DNA from: Prunella strophiata
Taxonomy: Eukaryota > Chordata > Aves > Passeriformes > Prunellidae
Length of the DNA stretch: 64,000 nucleotides
Direction of reading: 5' to 3'
Assembly: GCA_036583965.1 (NCBI GenBank)
Contig: JAZBQD010000030.1
Location: 107,792,662-107,856,661, forward strand
The number at the start of each line of letters is the position of its first letter. Position 1 is the first letter of the stretch. Below the pieces are notes generated by a model. The model had not been told where the DNA came from. It worked only from the letters and a program-made list of their open reading frames with translations, and did no database searches. The translations under genes were made by a program, and so were the position numbers. Shown here piece after piece: positions 48,213 to 61,000 of the stretch.

Positions 48213-51159
48213 AAAAGATTTTAGAGACAACCTGAATTTCTGTACTGCATTGTAACACATTTGTCTGATTAAATTTACAGGAAAAAATAGAGTTTAAAAA
48301 AAATGAACATTTACTGAGTGAAACCAGAGTTATTAACATGATTTTAACAAACAGGAACACATTCCTAGCCAAGCCTTTCACCTAGCAATTCACAATTTCA
48401 TACTGTTAATATATTACCAATTACATAGATAAAACTATAAAATTACTAATAAATATTGCACATGGCACCGAAACGAATGGGGTGACAAACATTGAGAGCA
48501 CATCACAGAGTAATGTGAGTTATCTGGTAAGCTTGGCACAATAAAATGTGCACTAACACAGCCAAGTGTCAGGTCATTTACCTAGAAAAAAGCACGTACA
48601 GAAAACTTTGTGTATATTGGTGAACATGACAAAAAGCACAGTTATTTCACAAATGCCTGTGAATGCCACAATTGTATGTTTGTAGCAAGAATGAATCTTA
48701 GCACTGTTTTTTTTTTTTAATAGAAACATATAATTTTGGTCACAGAACTGATAAGAAACTTGTGAATTACAGCCTTTTACATCTAGAAAAAAAAATTAAT
48801 AGCCAAGAAGTTCTCCCTCCACACCAATTTGCTGCCCCAGTGAGATGAGAGTGCAGTGGGATGAATCAAATATCTGAGCCCATTACAAAACATGAGAGGC
48901 CATCCATTGCCAAGGTAGCCTGGCTGTTCTGGGGTTTGCAACTATTTATCTACTCCCTTGCAGTTAGGGAATAAAGATATCCTTTTAAGATTGCTGTTTC
49001 TATTCTCTTTGACTTTTGGGCTTATCAAAGAAGAAAAAGAACTGAGAAATCAGCAGACAAGAACTACACAAGCTGTACTTTTAACTGGCACTTTCCTTTC
49101 AAAAAAGTCAGAACTGCCAATCAGGCACACAAGCAAAATCAGGAAGAGCAGGAGAACCCTACCTTTTCCTCCAGCTTCTGAGAAGAGGTAGAGCATTTCC
49201 TCCACATGACATGGCATGTCCTCCTTGGTTCTGACCCCCCAAATTATAAATACAGTAAGGCATTATTTCAAGCTAGGAGCTTTTAAGCTGTGGACTTCAA
49301 GAACAGAACCAATACATCTAAAATGTGTGTTTTGCAGGTCTGTTAGCTTGTGATGCAAGAAAACATTTGACTGCTTGAATTAGCTCACAGAGCTAAGAAA
49401 AGCAGCTGATACCACTACCACCTATATATAGATACACTTTCAATTAAAAATAATGTACATACAGAGAAACCATCTTTAAACATGACTCCTAAAGCACAAA
49501 TGATAAAGAGTAACATATTCAGTAAAAGTGTTCTTTGTGCAAGTGAAAAGGGAGGATGCCAAATGCATTCCCAGAACACTGGGACTGTTTTTTGCTCAAG
49601 TGCATTGGATGATGAACTTTGCTCCATGGCTTGCAGAGGTGTAGCTGTCACAGTCCATTTTTGAATTGGATTAATCCAGGACCAAACTATGGATTTAACA
49701 GTCAGAAGTAAGAGACCAAGAGCATTTAATCAGTGTTCAGTGCAAACTTTAGACATATTATTTTCTTGAAGTAGTGACAGATGTAATGATACAATAACAA
49801 TTACTCCACAGATGATAGATAGCCAACTGTGAATGTATTCCTTGTCCTTGCCTGAACTGTTCTATGGCTGCCTGAAAAGGACTGGGTTTGCAGTTGGACC
49901 TGAAGTATCAGCTCAATCCTAATTGGCTCTATTGCCAAGAACATGTTTTTTGGGTTGCAGAACGGACAGCTTTGTGCATAAATAAAGCACATAGTAGCAT
50001 AATTGGAAAAAAAATATAACAGTGTGAATTGAGTCTGACTGAAAGAAATTATATTCTGAAATTCTTTGATATTTTTTGTTGGTTTAGTTTTGATGGTGTT
50101 TCCTATTGTAGCTTGTTCTATTAATACAAGGTAAAAGGAAGTCTTACCCACTTCTTTGCATGCTCATTGGGAATTCAAGAAAAGGGCTTTATAGTAAGTG
50201 CAAGTCATGGTTCAAAACATTTAAGCATTTTAAGATAGAGTCTTGCATTTACTAGATAGAAGTCATTTAGTAAGTTTGCTTTTCTTAGGTTCCAGTGTGT
50301 GCATTTACTAGTGCTTTTTATATTTACTGGATTCTCTTCTTGAAAAGTCTGGGGTTTTTTACTGTCACAACTACAATTTTCATCTCCTATCATAAAATCC
50401 CATATTATTTAGCTACTTACCAGTGCCTTGAATGTAGTTTTTTCGTTGCTGGGAAATGTTTAGATTAGTAGTTTAAATAATAGAATTTAGGGGCTGAACA
50501 TTTATGTCCCTCTTCCTTCTGTCACTGAGATACACTGAATATCTTTGAGGATGTATTTTGATACCAGTTGAACCAGTGTGACTCCTGAGAGTGAAGGAGT
50601 GGTCCTACAGGATGAGAGGCCCAGTCTTGCTGAGCACTTTGTGACAGCAGCCTGGGATGTGCACCATGGAAAAGCATGACAGGAGGGCCACAGCTCCCTG
50701 AGGGGAGCTCAGTTAACTGTTTTAACAGTCAGTGGGGTTTTGTGTAAGGCATTGACTGGGTGCTGTATATTTGGATTCAGCTCTATTTACTGTCACATGA
50801 GCAAAACACTTCTTCACAACAGGAGCTGAAACTGTTTTTTCCATCTGGTAACCAGAACGAAGTGTGTGATCTGAAGGCCTTTCCTTTCATTACATTACTT
50901 GTGAGAAAGCATCATGTGCTGTAAGTAACCAGGGGTGCACTGTCTGACTGTTCCATGTCCCAAGAATTACTGGCCAGAGAATGTCTTTTGGAGAAAGATA
51001 CTTACTGCTGCTCTCCAGTTCCCTTTCAGGCCCTGGCCTTCAGGAATTACTGCTTTGAAGCAAGACAGTCCTTTGATGTAAAGGGTTTCATTTTTTATTT
51101 AAGTCTTTTGGGAAGTTACTCCATGTGGAAGCACCTCTCCTCAGAAGACACACTGACAT
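48213..51159. other. USP9X: USP9X intron 1, segment with reversed base skew in its left part
   Basis: From about 47.4 to about 49.9 kb the + strand is A-rich and relatively C-rich, the opposite of flanking intron sequence. No coding exon, terminal repeat or known element could be identified in the non-CR1 part. Confidence 0.5.
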
Positions 51160-51529
51160 GCTTGGGGCTGTTCAGCCTGGAGAAGGCTCTGGGGAGACCT
51201 TAGAGCCCCTTCTAGTATGGAAAGGGGGCTTACAGGAAAGAAGGAGAGGGATTTACAGCAAAGACATGTAGTGATAGGACAGGGAGAATGGCTTTAAACT
51301 GAGAGCAGGTTTAGAGTAGATGTTAGGAAGGAATTATTTCCTGTAGTGAAACACCAGTGCAGGTTGCCCATAAAAGTTGTGGATGCCCCATCCCTGAAAG
51401 TATTCAAGGCCAGGTGGGATCAAAGGAGCAGCCTGGTCTAGTGGAAGGTGTCCTGTCCATGGCAGGGGGTTGGAACTGGCTGATCACTGCAGTCCCTTCC
51501 AACCCAAACCTATTCTGTGATGCTATGAA
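51160..51529 (+). mobile_element. CR1 fragment, ~370 bp, sense
   Basis: TTGGGGCTGTTCAGCCTGGAGAAGG, ATGGCTTTAAACTGAGAGCAGG, TTAGGAAGGAATTATTTCCTG, GGTTGCCCATAAAAGTTGTGG and the terminal CCCTTCCAACCCAAACCTATTCTGTGATGCTATG are sense CR1 landmarks in order. The 3' terminus is intact; the 5' part is missing. Confidence 0.96.
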
Positions 51530-53824
51530 ACAAGTTAATATGTTTTGAGTATATTGGCTTTATTGCCTTGATGTACAGTCCTGTTGTCAGCTTTGGCTTG
51601 AATACAGTTCTTGAGCTTCAAGTTTGAAAGTTCTCTTTCTATGCTCTTAACTGCTTGCTTAAACTCATGTGAGTGCTGCATGTGGGAGCATCTTGTACAA
51701 GGTGAAATTGGATACTGTTAAGTAGATGTTTCTTAGCTGACCTTAGTCCCAACACCAAGTTTTGAAATTAAAAAGAAAAAAATCCTGAAAGAATTGAAGT
51801 ATATTTCAGGGCAATTCCCCTTTATTTTGTTATCTGAATTTGAGGGCAAATAGAATTGTATGTTTACATGGATGTTCTCAGTGTTCCAGAAACTTATGCT
51901 GCCAAATGACTTAATTTCAGGTGTATTGTGTGGAATGATCACGACAAAGGTTACTTGAAGTAACCTATATTTTAGTGAGAACAGTTTTAGTTTGTAACCA
52001 TCACAGTTACTCAAATTCTGGTTTTTTTTTGCTTCATTTATTGCTTCAAACAAAAGCTGGAACCTGATGCAGTTGACTATGTCTCATATACACTCACTTC
52101 TTTAGGAGGAGAAGGAGCTTAAAGGGTTTTTTTTTTTGATAATATATACTATTTGAGATAACATTTTCTGATTGCTGCTTATCAGGTATTTTTTAAATGT
52201 TGAAAGTTAGATACTTCTTGCTCTACTGAATAGTAGCTTAATGACAGGTCTTGCATTAACTATTGAATGCATTTCACTTTCACTGCATGTCAGTGTTAAT
52301 GAGTGAAATGCTGCAGCCTCCTGTTCTCTATTCTGATTATGTAAATAATTTCCTCCTTCTTGAAAGATACAAGGCACAGGGAGGAAAGAAAATGGAAAAT
52401 GTGTGGGGGTGTCTATATGTTGTAGCTACTGAATTAGGTCAGTGTTACAGATTTGGGGGAGGTGTTTCTAGTTGAAAAGTCATTCTGGTTGAAATAAAGG
52501 AATAGGGTAGAAGTCTTGAATTTTTAAACTAGAATCACATCATAATCCTTGTGATGAGTCAATACTTATTAAGGTTTTAAGAATGCAGTTCCTAGAATCC
52601 TGTATGAAACAAATCAGTGAAACCTTTCAACCCCAAATTTGTATTGCTGCTATTAATCCTTTTTGCAGTACACATCACACTAGTGATGAAGCACATCTGT
52701 GAGCTCCCGTTTCATGGGAACAGCATTCTGTAAATAAATTGCTGTATGGTTGTTAGAAAGCTCTGTTGTTACATGTTAAGCAAGTCTTACTTTGGCATTC
52801 ATTGTTACCACATGGCAAAGTAGATTTTGTGACATATGTCCTCACTTGTGTATAACCAGAATACTTTAGTTAAAGGAAAAATAGGTCTGTCCCCCTAGAT
52901 AGGCCTTAGGTAATGCTCATGAATAATAAAATGTATTTTGAGGTCTGCCTTTGTCATCTGGCACCTTGCATTTGCTTTTTTCTGAGACTGTGTTTTAAGT
53001 AGCTAATTCAGGGAAAAGGGCTGTATGTAGTGGGGTATTTCAGTTACTTTTGAAGAAGACACTTTGAGAAACTCAAATGAAGGCCCTTCTAGAAGTCAGC
53101 TGCATTAGAAAATTTTGTTTGTTCCTTTATCATTGCATACTAAGGTCCCATCCTTTGTATTATCCTGTAACAGAGTATTGCGTCCATATTTGCTTCTTAC
53201 CTTCCACTTATCCAGGAACCCCCATCTGATTTTTTTTTTCCCTCTGGCTTTTGAAAAGCTTGATTTCTCCCCAAAACAAGATTGACCTATTCTGCTGTGT
53301 AGGCATGAGACTGTAGACTGTGGAAGCTGAGGTGAGGTTCAGGTGTGCAGCTGTACTGGATGGTTGAGCCTGGAAGCAGAGGCCTCTCCTGGAGGACAGT
53401 GCTGTGCCTGGTGTCCTCTGTGAGGGCAGCACAGCTCTTGGAGCTCCTGGGTGGTGCCTTCTGAGTGGGGATCATAGGGAGTCAAAAAATCTATAGTTGT
53501 CTTTTTCTGGGACTGCTGAAATTCCAAGGAGTCAGGTGGAGCAAAAACTGGCTTTCAGTTATGATTTAGTGGTGGATCAGAGTGAAAAAAAGGAGATGGG
53601 AAAAATAAGTCAAAATAGGAATTTTCTCAGTTGGCATCAAAAGCAAGTGTCAGTGAGATTAATTTGACTCAGTCTTCATAGCCTCATAAACTTGATTAGC
53701 AGTGGAGGAGTGAGTTTGTCACTTAACAGAGTTCTGTCTCCATCTTGACCCTGTGTTAAAACATCCATTCAGAGCTTTGGGTAAAGGTGGTAATTTCTTT
53801 TTATGTGGCTTGTACCTCTGGTAT
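51530..53824. other. USP9X: USP9X intron 1, no other gene seen
   Basis: Unique-looking T-rich intronic sequence, with a slightly GC-richer patch at 53.3-53.5 kb. No supportable feature. Confidence 0.7.
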
Positions 53825-54558
53825 AGGGCAACCCTGGATGTATGGACAGACTGGGGGATGAGGTACTGGAAGGCAGTGCTGCAGAAAGGAACCTGGCAGT
53901 CCTGGTCAGTGGAGAGTTGCAGGTGGGTCAGCAGTGCCCTGGCAGCCAGGTGGGACATCTGTGTCCTGAGTGGCATCAGGCACAGCATGGCCAGCCGGGC
54001 AGGGGAGGGGATTGTCCCCTGCTCTGCGGTGGCTGTGCCCTTAGGCAGTGCCCAGCAATGTGAGAAAGACATTAAGTTCTCAGAGAATGTCCACAGGAGG
54101 GCCATGAGGATCTGGAGGAGAAAGGTCATCAAAGGTCTGGAGGAGAAGCTGTATGAGGGAAGGGCTGAGGGCCCTTGGCCTGTTCAGCCTGGAGGAGACT
54201 CAGGGGAGACCTCAGTGCAGTTACAGCTGCCTCTGAGGGGCAGAGGAGGGGCAGGCACTGATCTCTGCTCTGTGGTGACAGTGACAGGACCCGAGGGAAT
54301 GGCCTGGAGTTGTGCCAGAGGAGGTTTAGGTTGGATATTAAGAAAAGGTTCTTCCCCCAGAGGGTGCTTGGGCACTGGAGCAGGCTCCCCCGGGCAGTGG
54401 TCACAGCAGCAGCCTGGCAGAGATCAAGAAACATTTTGGTCAATATTCTTGGGCACATGGTGTGACTCCTGAGGATGGTTCTGTGCAGGGCCAGGAGCTG
54501 GACTGGATGATCCTTGTGGAGCTTTTCCAACTCAGCATATTCTGTTGATTCTAGGATA
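53825..54558 (+). mobile_element. CR1 fragment, ~730 bp, sense
   Basis: Landmarks include GCAGCCAGGTGGGACATCTGTG, GGCATCAGGCACAGCATGGCC, GACATTAAGTTCTCAGAGAATGTCC, TGTTCAGCCTGGAGGAGACTC, GTGACAGGACCCGAGGGAATGG, and the terminal CTGGATGATCCTTGTGG...CAACTCAGCATATTCTGTTGATTCTAG. This is the end of CR1 ORF2 plus its 3' UTR. A 239-codon + frame (53753-54472) overlapping it is chance openness, with an unrelated reading. Confidence 0.96.
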
Positions 54559-57500
54559 GTGTGCTGAATCCAAAATCAGAAATAGTAGAAATGAGATTTA
54601 TATAAAAACTAACACAGAGTAGAATTCAGCTGGATACAGGCAGTTGAAATTGTTCTATTGGGCTGTCTGTACACTTGTATAGACATATGTGTCATTGTAT
54701 CAGTTGATATTTGTGTATAAATTATCAAATTAATTATAAACAGGTATAAAGGCAATTCTTGACCTGAGCCAAACTGTGCCTTGTTGTGTTGTAACTCTAA
54801 AAACTTGAATTGAATAGTCTGAATTAAAGAAGTGATAAGAATTCAAAGTTTCATGGTTAATTAGTTCTAGAGAGGTTGAAGCAGTGGTGTGTTCTCCATG
54901 GGCAGTTTGATGTTTTCTCTGAAACATAAATGGCAAATGAGAGGCTGAAAACAGGACTGGTGAACCACTGCCTCCTAGTTTAAATTACATGAATTGGATT
55001 ATGATTGCATTTACGAAAGTATGTTTGTATATTCTGTAGTTAAAAGGAAAATACCTGAACAAGGATATCCCTGCAATTGAGAACATGCCTCTGACTACAA
55101 GAAGCACTCAGATGATTTATTGGAGCTGGAATGTTTTTAGTTAGCTGCAGCATTAATTGAAGTTACTATTCTGTGTCTTGAGGACATCACACAAATTTGG
55201 AGGGAGAAGTGATGAACTCACTTAGGAAGTTGGCCTTGTGTAATGCACATGACTAAGACAAGTGAAACTCTGTAAGTCCCTGAAATACACTTTCCTGGGA
55301 ATGTAGTTTAAGTAATATGCATGGAGAATCATTATTAGACTCTAAAGCAAACAATCCCTAAATAAGAGGAAGAAATAAAATCGATGAGTTCTTCATGTAA
55401 ATGTTTTGTATTTACTGGCATCTACAAAATTCATAATATTTTTCTTAGATTTTATTTCCTTCTATGGATTTGCAAGATTTTGAGTAAATTGGTAATTTCA
55501 GTAGTAGCTTTGTTGTATCTTCTTAAGTTGTGCTACTTGCCTTGAGCAGAATGGAATTTACAAGAATGCCCATATCCTTCAGCTAAGCACAGAGGCAAAA
55601 TCTGAGGGTAAGTTCACACTAATGTCAGTCAGTCTGACAGGAGAGCTGCAGTTTGTCCTGGTTCCCTGGCTGGCATTAGAATGAGTACTATTTGGCCTTG
55701 CAGTACACCACTTCAGATTATTAAAAAAACTGAAAAATAATCAGTCTTTATACATTTGGTGGGGTTTTGTTGTTGTTTCCTTCAGTAGTCTGAACCAGCT
55801 CACTTCATGATAATTTAGCCCAAAGCATTAGAATAGGGAAGAGATGAAATCAAGGAGCTTGCCCTTGGCATCAGCTATTTTGGAACCACAGCTGCTGGTG
55901 GACACTTCTGCCTGCAGTTCAAGCCATCCTGGACCAGGATTGCTGCTGAAATGAGCTGTTTTTACCATTCTGCTGCTTCTTTGCTACCTCTCTCCTTGTG
56001 CCAGCACAAGTTTTTTATGTGGCTGTTCTGTGACCCAGCCCTGTTAAGGAAGAATGGTGGTGATTAAAGAAGGTTTGTTGTGGTGGTGGTTGGCTTAGGG
56101 CTGCGGAAGAGTGCAGTGAGAGTTGGCAGCGGTTTGATTTCACTGGTTTATGTGAGTACCTCAAAACCTCCATCAGGTAGTGCAGGGGAACTGACTGCAT
56201 TGAACTGCAGTAGACTGCAGTGTGTGTGTTTGTATATGTATATGTGGCAGGAAACTTACTCTTGCTGCTACTTCCTACTTAGTGATCTTTATAAACATCA
56301 GTAGAAAACAAATACTCAGAAGGGCATTTTCAAAAAGCACGAATTAAATATTAAATACATTCATTTCAAAAATTGCATTTCAAAAACCAGTTTCTTCCTA
56401 AAGAAAGTTTTGAGTTGGTAATGCATTTGTTCTGGACTTAGTAGGCTTACTAAGCCTTATGAATATGAATTATGAAAGCTAGAGATGGGTAACAGTTGAG
56501 TGTTTTGAAACAGTACAATTTTATTCAAAAGTGAACATTATTGTAGTGACATTATTAGAGATCTCTGAGTTTGTTGGTGCTGTAATACTGGAGACTGGGC
56601 AGAGGAGGTAGAGTGTATTCAGTCAATTTTTATTGTATATATAATGCCTTGCAAGTTCATACAGTATAAGAAAAGATTTTAAAGTGTCTTGGAGAAAGAT
56701 AACAGCATTGAAACTTAACTTGAGATGAGACATCATAATAAAACACTTAGGAATATGCATGGTGTTGCAACAGAAATTTCACTCCAGTTGTTAACTTGAG
56801 ATTTTGGTGATTGGATCAGGAACTCAGCACTGCCAAATGCATCTTCCTGGAAGCTCATACAACTCTTTGTATCACCTTACTTGGCTTTTTAACTTCCTGG
56901 GAACTGTTTTTGTTTTATGTGGTGCTTGGAAATGTGAGTTGCTCTGGGAAATCACATTTCAGCTTCCATGGTTATACAATGCCTGGTGGTATAGAGTGGA
57001 ATTGCTGTTATAACTTAATGCAGCTCTTTTTGTCTGTATATAACACAGTGAAGTTGAAACACAATGAGTATGGAACTGTTGGTATAGCATTGCAAGTTCA
57101 ACAAATCTGATGTCACAATTTTCTTCATATAATCTGCTAAACCACTTGGTGGGGATGTGATGGGCTTCATAGTGGGGCTGAAAGGCCAGTGGACCCAGGC
57201 TTTCATAGGCACATGCTGGATAAAGGGAATACAGGTTAAATTCCCTGCATGAATACTGATGTGCTAAGAGGAGTTTGGCTGCAGGGTCTCTATTAGTCTC
57301 AGCTGAGGTAGAATCAGTCTCTTAACTCCCTCTGACATCTGCAGTTAGACAGTGTCAGGAGGAGAGTATTGCAAAGATTACAAATTTGTCTTTTTAGGCT
57401 CTTAACCAGGTCATTTCTACAGAGACCTTGAGCAGCACTGTGAATTCAGATGGAGAATCTGCTATAGGAATTCAGGCACAAAAGAGTCAGAGCAAAGAGC

Positions 57501-57776
57501 TGCACACATTTACTCTGAACACAGTAAACAGACACACATTTGGAATGGGTGTCAGTTCCTCAGTGGTATAAAGTGTAATTTTTACTTAGAACATTAAAAT
57601 AATGTTAAATATTTCAAATGTGACTTTATCAGTTGTATTCAATAAAAAGAAATAATAAGTCTAAAATAGAAGATTATCTATAGCAGTGTATTTGTTTCTG
57701 TAATGATCTTTTCCAAGTGTGGATTGAATTTCCATGCATATGTTAATACAGGATGTTGTCTTTTTTTTCCCTCCAG
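54559..57776. other. USP9X: USP9X intron 1, 3' end
   Basis: No gene or recognised repeat. It ends in a strong acceptor: TTTTTTTTCCCTCCAG, with AG at 57775-57776. Confidence 0.8.
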
Positions 57777-58030
57777 GTTATGCAATGGTCTCTGCAAGAT
57801 GGAATGTTCTTGAGTTGGAGCTTTTTAAGGCAAGCATATGCTGGTACTTCAACTTTACTAAGTGGACTATAATTTCTTCTCTCACATCAACTACATAAGC
57901 AGACAAAATTGCAAAGATCTGCCCTGTGTCGAGTATGACAGCCACGACTCGTGGCTCTCCGGTAGGAGGGAATGATAGCCAGGGCCAGGCTCCTGATGGA
58001 CAGTCCCAGCCTCCCCTCCAGCAGAATCAG
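57777..58030 (+). CDS. USP9X: USP9X exon 2: 5' leader end and codons 1-32
   Basis: The exon follows a polypyrimidine-AG acceptor and ends at 58030 (AATCAG) before GTATGG. The first 158 bases (57777-57934) are leader and coding starts at ATG 57935. This ATG is chosen because the reading from it, [12 protein letters not shown], is the known USP9X N-terminus; it has A at -3. The coding part is 96 bases, 32 codons, ending in phase 0. It is glycine-, glutamine- and proline-rich, as in the disordered N-terminus of the family. As remembered, the human protein differs here at about one residue (Ser for Asn after GGND). The leader portion carries several upstream ATGs. Confidence 0.95.
57780..57898 (+). 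promoter_or_regulatory. USP9X: Overlapping uORFs in the USP9X leader
   Basis: Three upstream frames precede the main ATG. One of 30 codons runs from 57780 to 57872 (weak context). One of 37 codons runs from 57785 to 57898 (GCAATGG, G at -3 and G at +4, a good context). One of 7 codons runs from 57838 to 57861. All end before the main ATG at 57935; the 37-codon frame stops 36 bases upstream of it. Such uORFs usually dampen translation of the main frame or make it depend on reinitiation. The effect here is inferred. Confidence 0.6.
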
Positions 58031-61000
58031 GTATGGTATTAACAATCAATTAATCTAAAAATAAAGGACTTTGTTCTTTAGAAATAGTGTTCCTGAATTA
58101 TTTGAATTTGTATACTTATGGAGATCTCTAGTTAAGTCAGACATTTTTGTGTGTGTGTCTGGAAGTACAACAGTATTTTGAGGGATGAAGGCAGTGGTAT
58201 TGGCAAAGTAAATATGTTTAGAGAGAGTGGCATTGCAAAAAAGGCTCCCTTGTCAGGCAGTGGCATAGTTTTTTCAATCATACCTGTTTTATATAAGAAG
58301 CCTTCTTGGATTAATACCAGAAGCTTCCTCAGAACCACGTTGTGGAACCTGCCACAGATTGGGAAAACCACACTACATCTGTAAGTTTGGTTTCTGCTCA
58401 GTTTTGCAAAAGCACTTTCTGGATCACAGCTGATGCTCAGGTATCAGCCCTTCCAGAGCAGCTGCATCCGGGTCTCTGTTCATTGTACTTGACTTCCTGA
58501 ACAGCTTCTCATGTTCCTTGCTTTCAGAAGAAAAGCAAAAGCTTTCATATATTGCATCACAGTGTAATGATTCTTTTTTTTGGGGGGGGAAAATACCAGA
58601 GAAAATGTTTTTAAGCAGTATAATCTAAAGCCAAAACCATTTAAGAAAAGAACCACTTTGTTATTTAATTCAGTATGAAGATGGTATTTTTTAGTACCAT
58701 AAGGTTTAGTGATTGCTTCTTCCTGAGAGTGAATTGTACTTTGATATGCGTGGTGGGCTGGCCCTGAACTGCCAAGGAAGTCTCCACTGTCACTGACTCC
58801 TTCTGCCTCAGTGGGATGGGGAAGAGAACTGGAAGGAAAAAGTGAGAAACTGTTTGGGCTGAGATAAATGCAGTTTAATAAATGAAAGGGGTAGGGGGAA
58901 ACAAGTGATGCAAGTGCCATCACTCACTACCAGCTGACGATGCCCAACCAGTCCCCAAGCAACAGCTGCCTTGGGAAAAGAAACCCCTTTGTTTTATTGC
59001 CAAGTGTGACGCTCTGTGGCATGGAGTGTCTTTTGGGTCATTTCAGGTCAGCTCTCCTGGCTGTGTCCCCTCCCAGTGTCTTGCCCTGCTAACTGCTGGG
59101 GGCAAAGTCAGAATCACAGGATGGGTAAGATTTGAAGGGACAACTGGTGGTCATCTAATCCAGATTACCTGCTCAAGCAGGGTTTCCTAGACCACCTTAC
59201 TGGGGATTGTGACCAGACAATATATCTCCAGAGAAGGAGACTCCACAACCTCTCAAGGCAATCCATTCCAGTGCTTAGTCAGCCTCACTGATAAGTTCTT
59301 CCTTATGGTCAGGTGGAACTTCTGTGTTTCAGTTTTTGCCTGTTGCCTCTTGCTGGGCATCACTAGGGCAGAGCCTGGTCCATCCTCTGACACCTTTCTG
59401 CAGATATTGATGAGATCCACTCTAAGCCATTTCCACGTTAAATAGGTCCAGTTCCCTCACCTCAGTGAGATGCTCCAGTCCCTCCATCATCTTTGCCATT
59501 CTCTGCTGGACCTGCTCCAGGAGCTCCACCTCTCTCCTGTACTTATGAGCCCCAAATTGGACACAGCACTCCAGGTGATCCTCACCAAGGCTGAGCAGTG
59601 GCAGCATCACCTCCCTGACCTGCTGGCAGTGCTCTTCCTAATGCAGCCCAGGATCCCATTGACCCTCTTGGCCACAGGGACACGGTGCTGGCTCAGGGAC
59701 AGCTCATTGTCCACCAGGACCCCCAGGTCCTTCTCCCCAGAGCTGCTTCCCAGCAGGTCAGTCCCAGCCTGTCCTGGTTGTTCTCCCCCAGTGCAGAACC
59801 CTGCATTTGCCCTCGCTGGATTTCAGGAGGTTCTCTGCCCATCTCTCCATCCTGTGGAGGTCCTTCCCAAGGGCTGCAGGGCTCTCTGGGGTATTGGCCC
59901 CTCCTCCCAGCCTTGTGTCACAGAGAACTCACTGAGGAGGCATCTGCCCTCAGCCAGGTCATTAATGAATAAGTAAAAGCTCTGGGCCAAGTATTGAACC
60001 TTGGGGACCACCACTGGTGACAGGCCTCCACCTGGACCCTGTGGCACTGACTGCCAGCCTCTGGGATCTGCCCCTCAGGCAGTTCCCAATGCACCTCACT
60101 GTGCACTCACCCTGTCCTTGCTTCTTGAGTGTGTGAATGCAGATTGCTGTGAGAGAGTGTCAGAGCCTTGCTGAAGTTGAGGCAGACACCACCCCGTGCT
60201 CTCCCATCATGCATCCAGGTAGTTGTTTTGTTGTAGAGAGCAATCAGGCTGGTTAAACATGATTTACCTTTAGTGAATCCATGCTGACCTCTCCTGATCA
60301 CCTTCTTGTCTTCCATGTGGGTAGAGGTGGCCTCCAGAGTGAGCTATTCTGTTACCTCTCCAGGGGTTGAAGGGAGGCTGACTGGCCAGTAGTTCCCTGG
60401 GTCCTCCATCTTGCCCTTTTTGAAGACTGGGGTGACATTTGCTTTCTCCCAGCCCTCAGGCACCTTTCCTGCCTCACTATGATTCCAGCAGTTCTCTCAG
60501 CACTTGTGGGTGCATCCCATCAGGGCCCATGGACCTGTGGATATGAAGTTTAATTACATTGTCTCCACCCAGTCTTCTCAGCCAAAGGAAACTTCTTTCC
60601 TCTAGACCTTCTCCCTGGTCTCCTGGCTGAGGCAGCAACAGGACCACATCTTCCCATGCTATTTATTTTGGTTGTGATGTATTTGAAGAAGCCCTTGTTG
60701 TTACCCTTGACATCCTTAGCCAGATTTAATTCCAAGTGAGCCTTGGCTTGCTTCACTTGCATCTTTTCATACTCTGACAACATCCCAGGTAGCCTTTCCT
60801 GCTTCCACCTCATGGTGTCTCTTGCCTATGTCTGAGTTCTGACAGGAGTTATCAGAGAGAAAAACAGGCTTGAATCTGTGCTAGCACTGTTCACCAGCAG
60901 ACAAAACACTGATATGTTTCCCAGTACTGTTTTGGTCACAAATCCAAAACCTAGCACCCTACAGGCTGCTGTGACGAAAATAACACTCCCTGCCAAACAG

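Noticed and set aside
48463..48482. TGGCACCGAAACG, resembling a retroviral primer-binding site
   Set aside because: Only a loose match, with no LTR ending just before it and no retroviral coding sequence nearby.
53753..54472. 239-codon + strand frame
   Set aside because: It overlaps a sense CR1 fragment but does not read as CR1 ORF2; an accidental opening.
59470..59976. 168-codon + strand frame in intron 2
   Set aside because: It is the antisense strand of the CR1 element.
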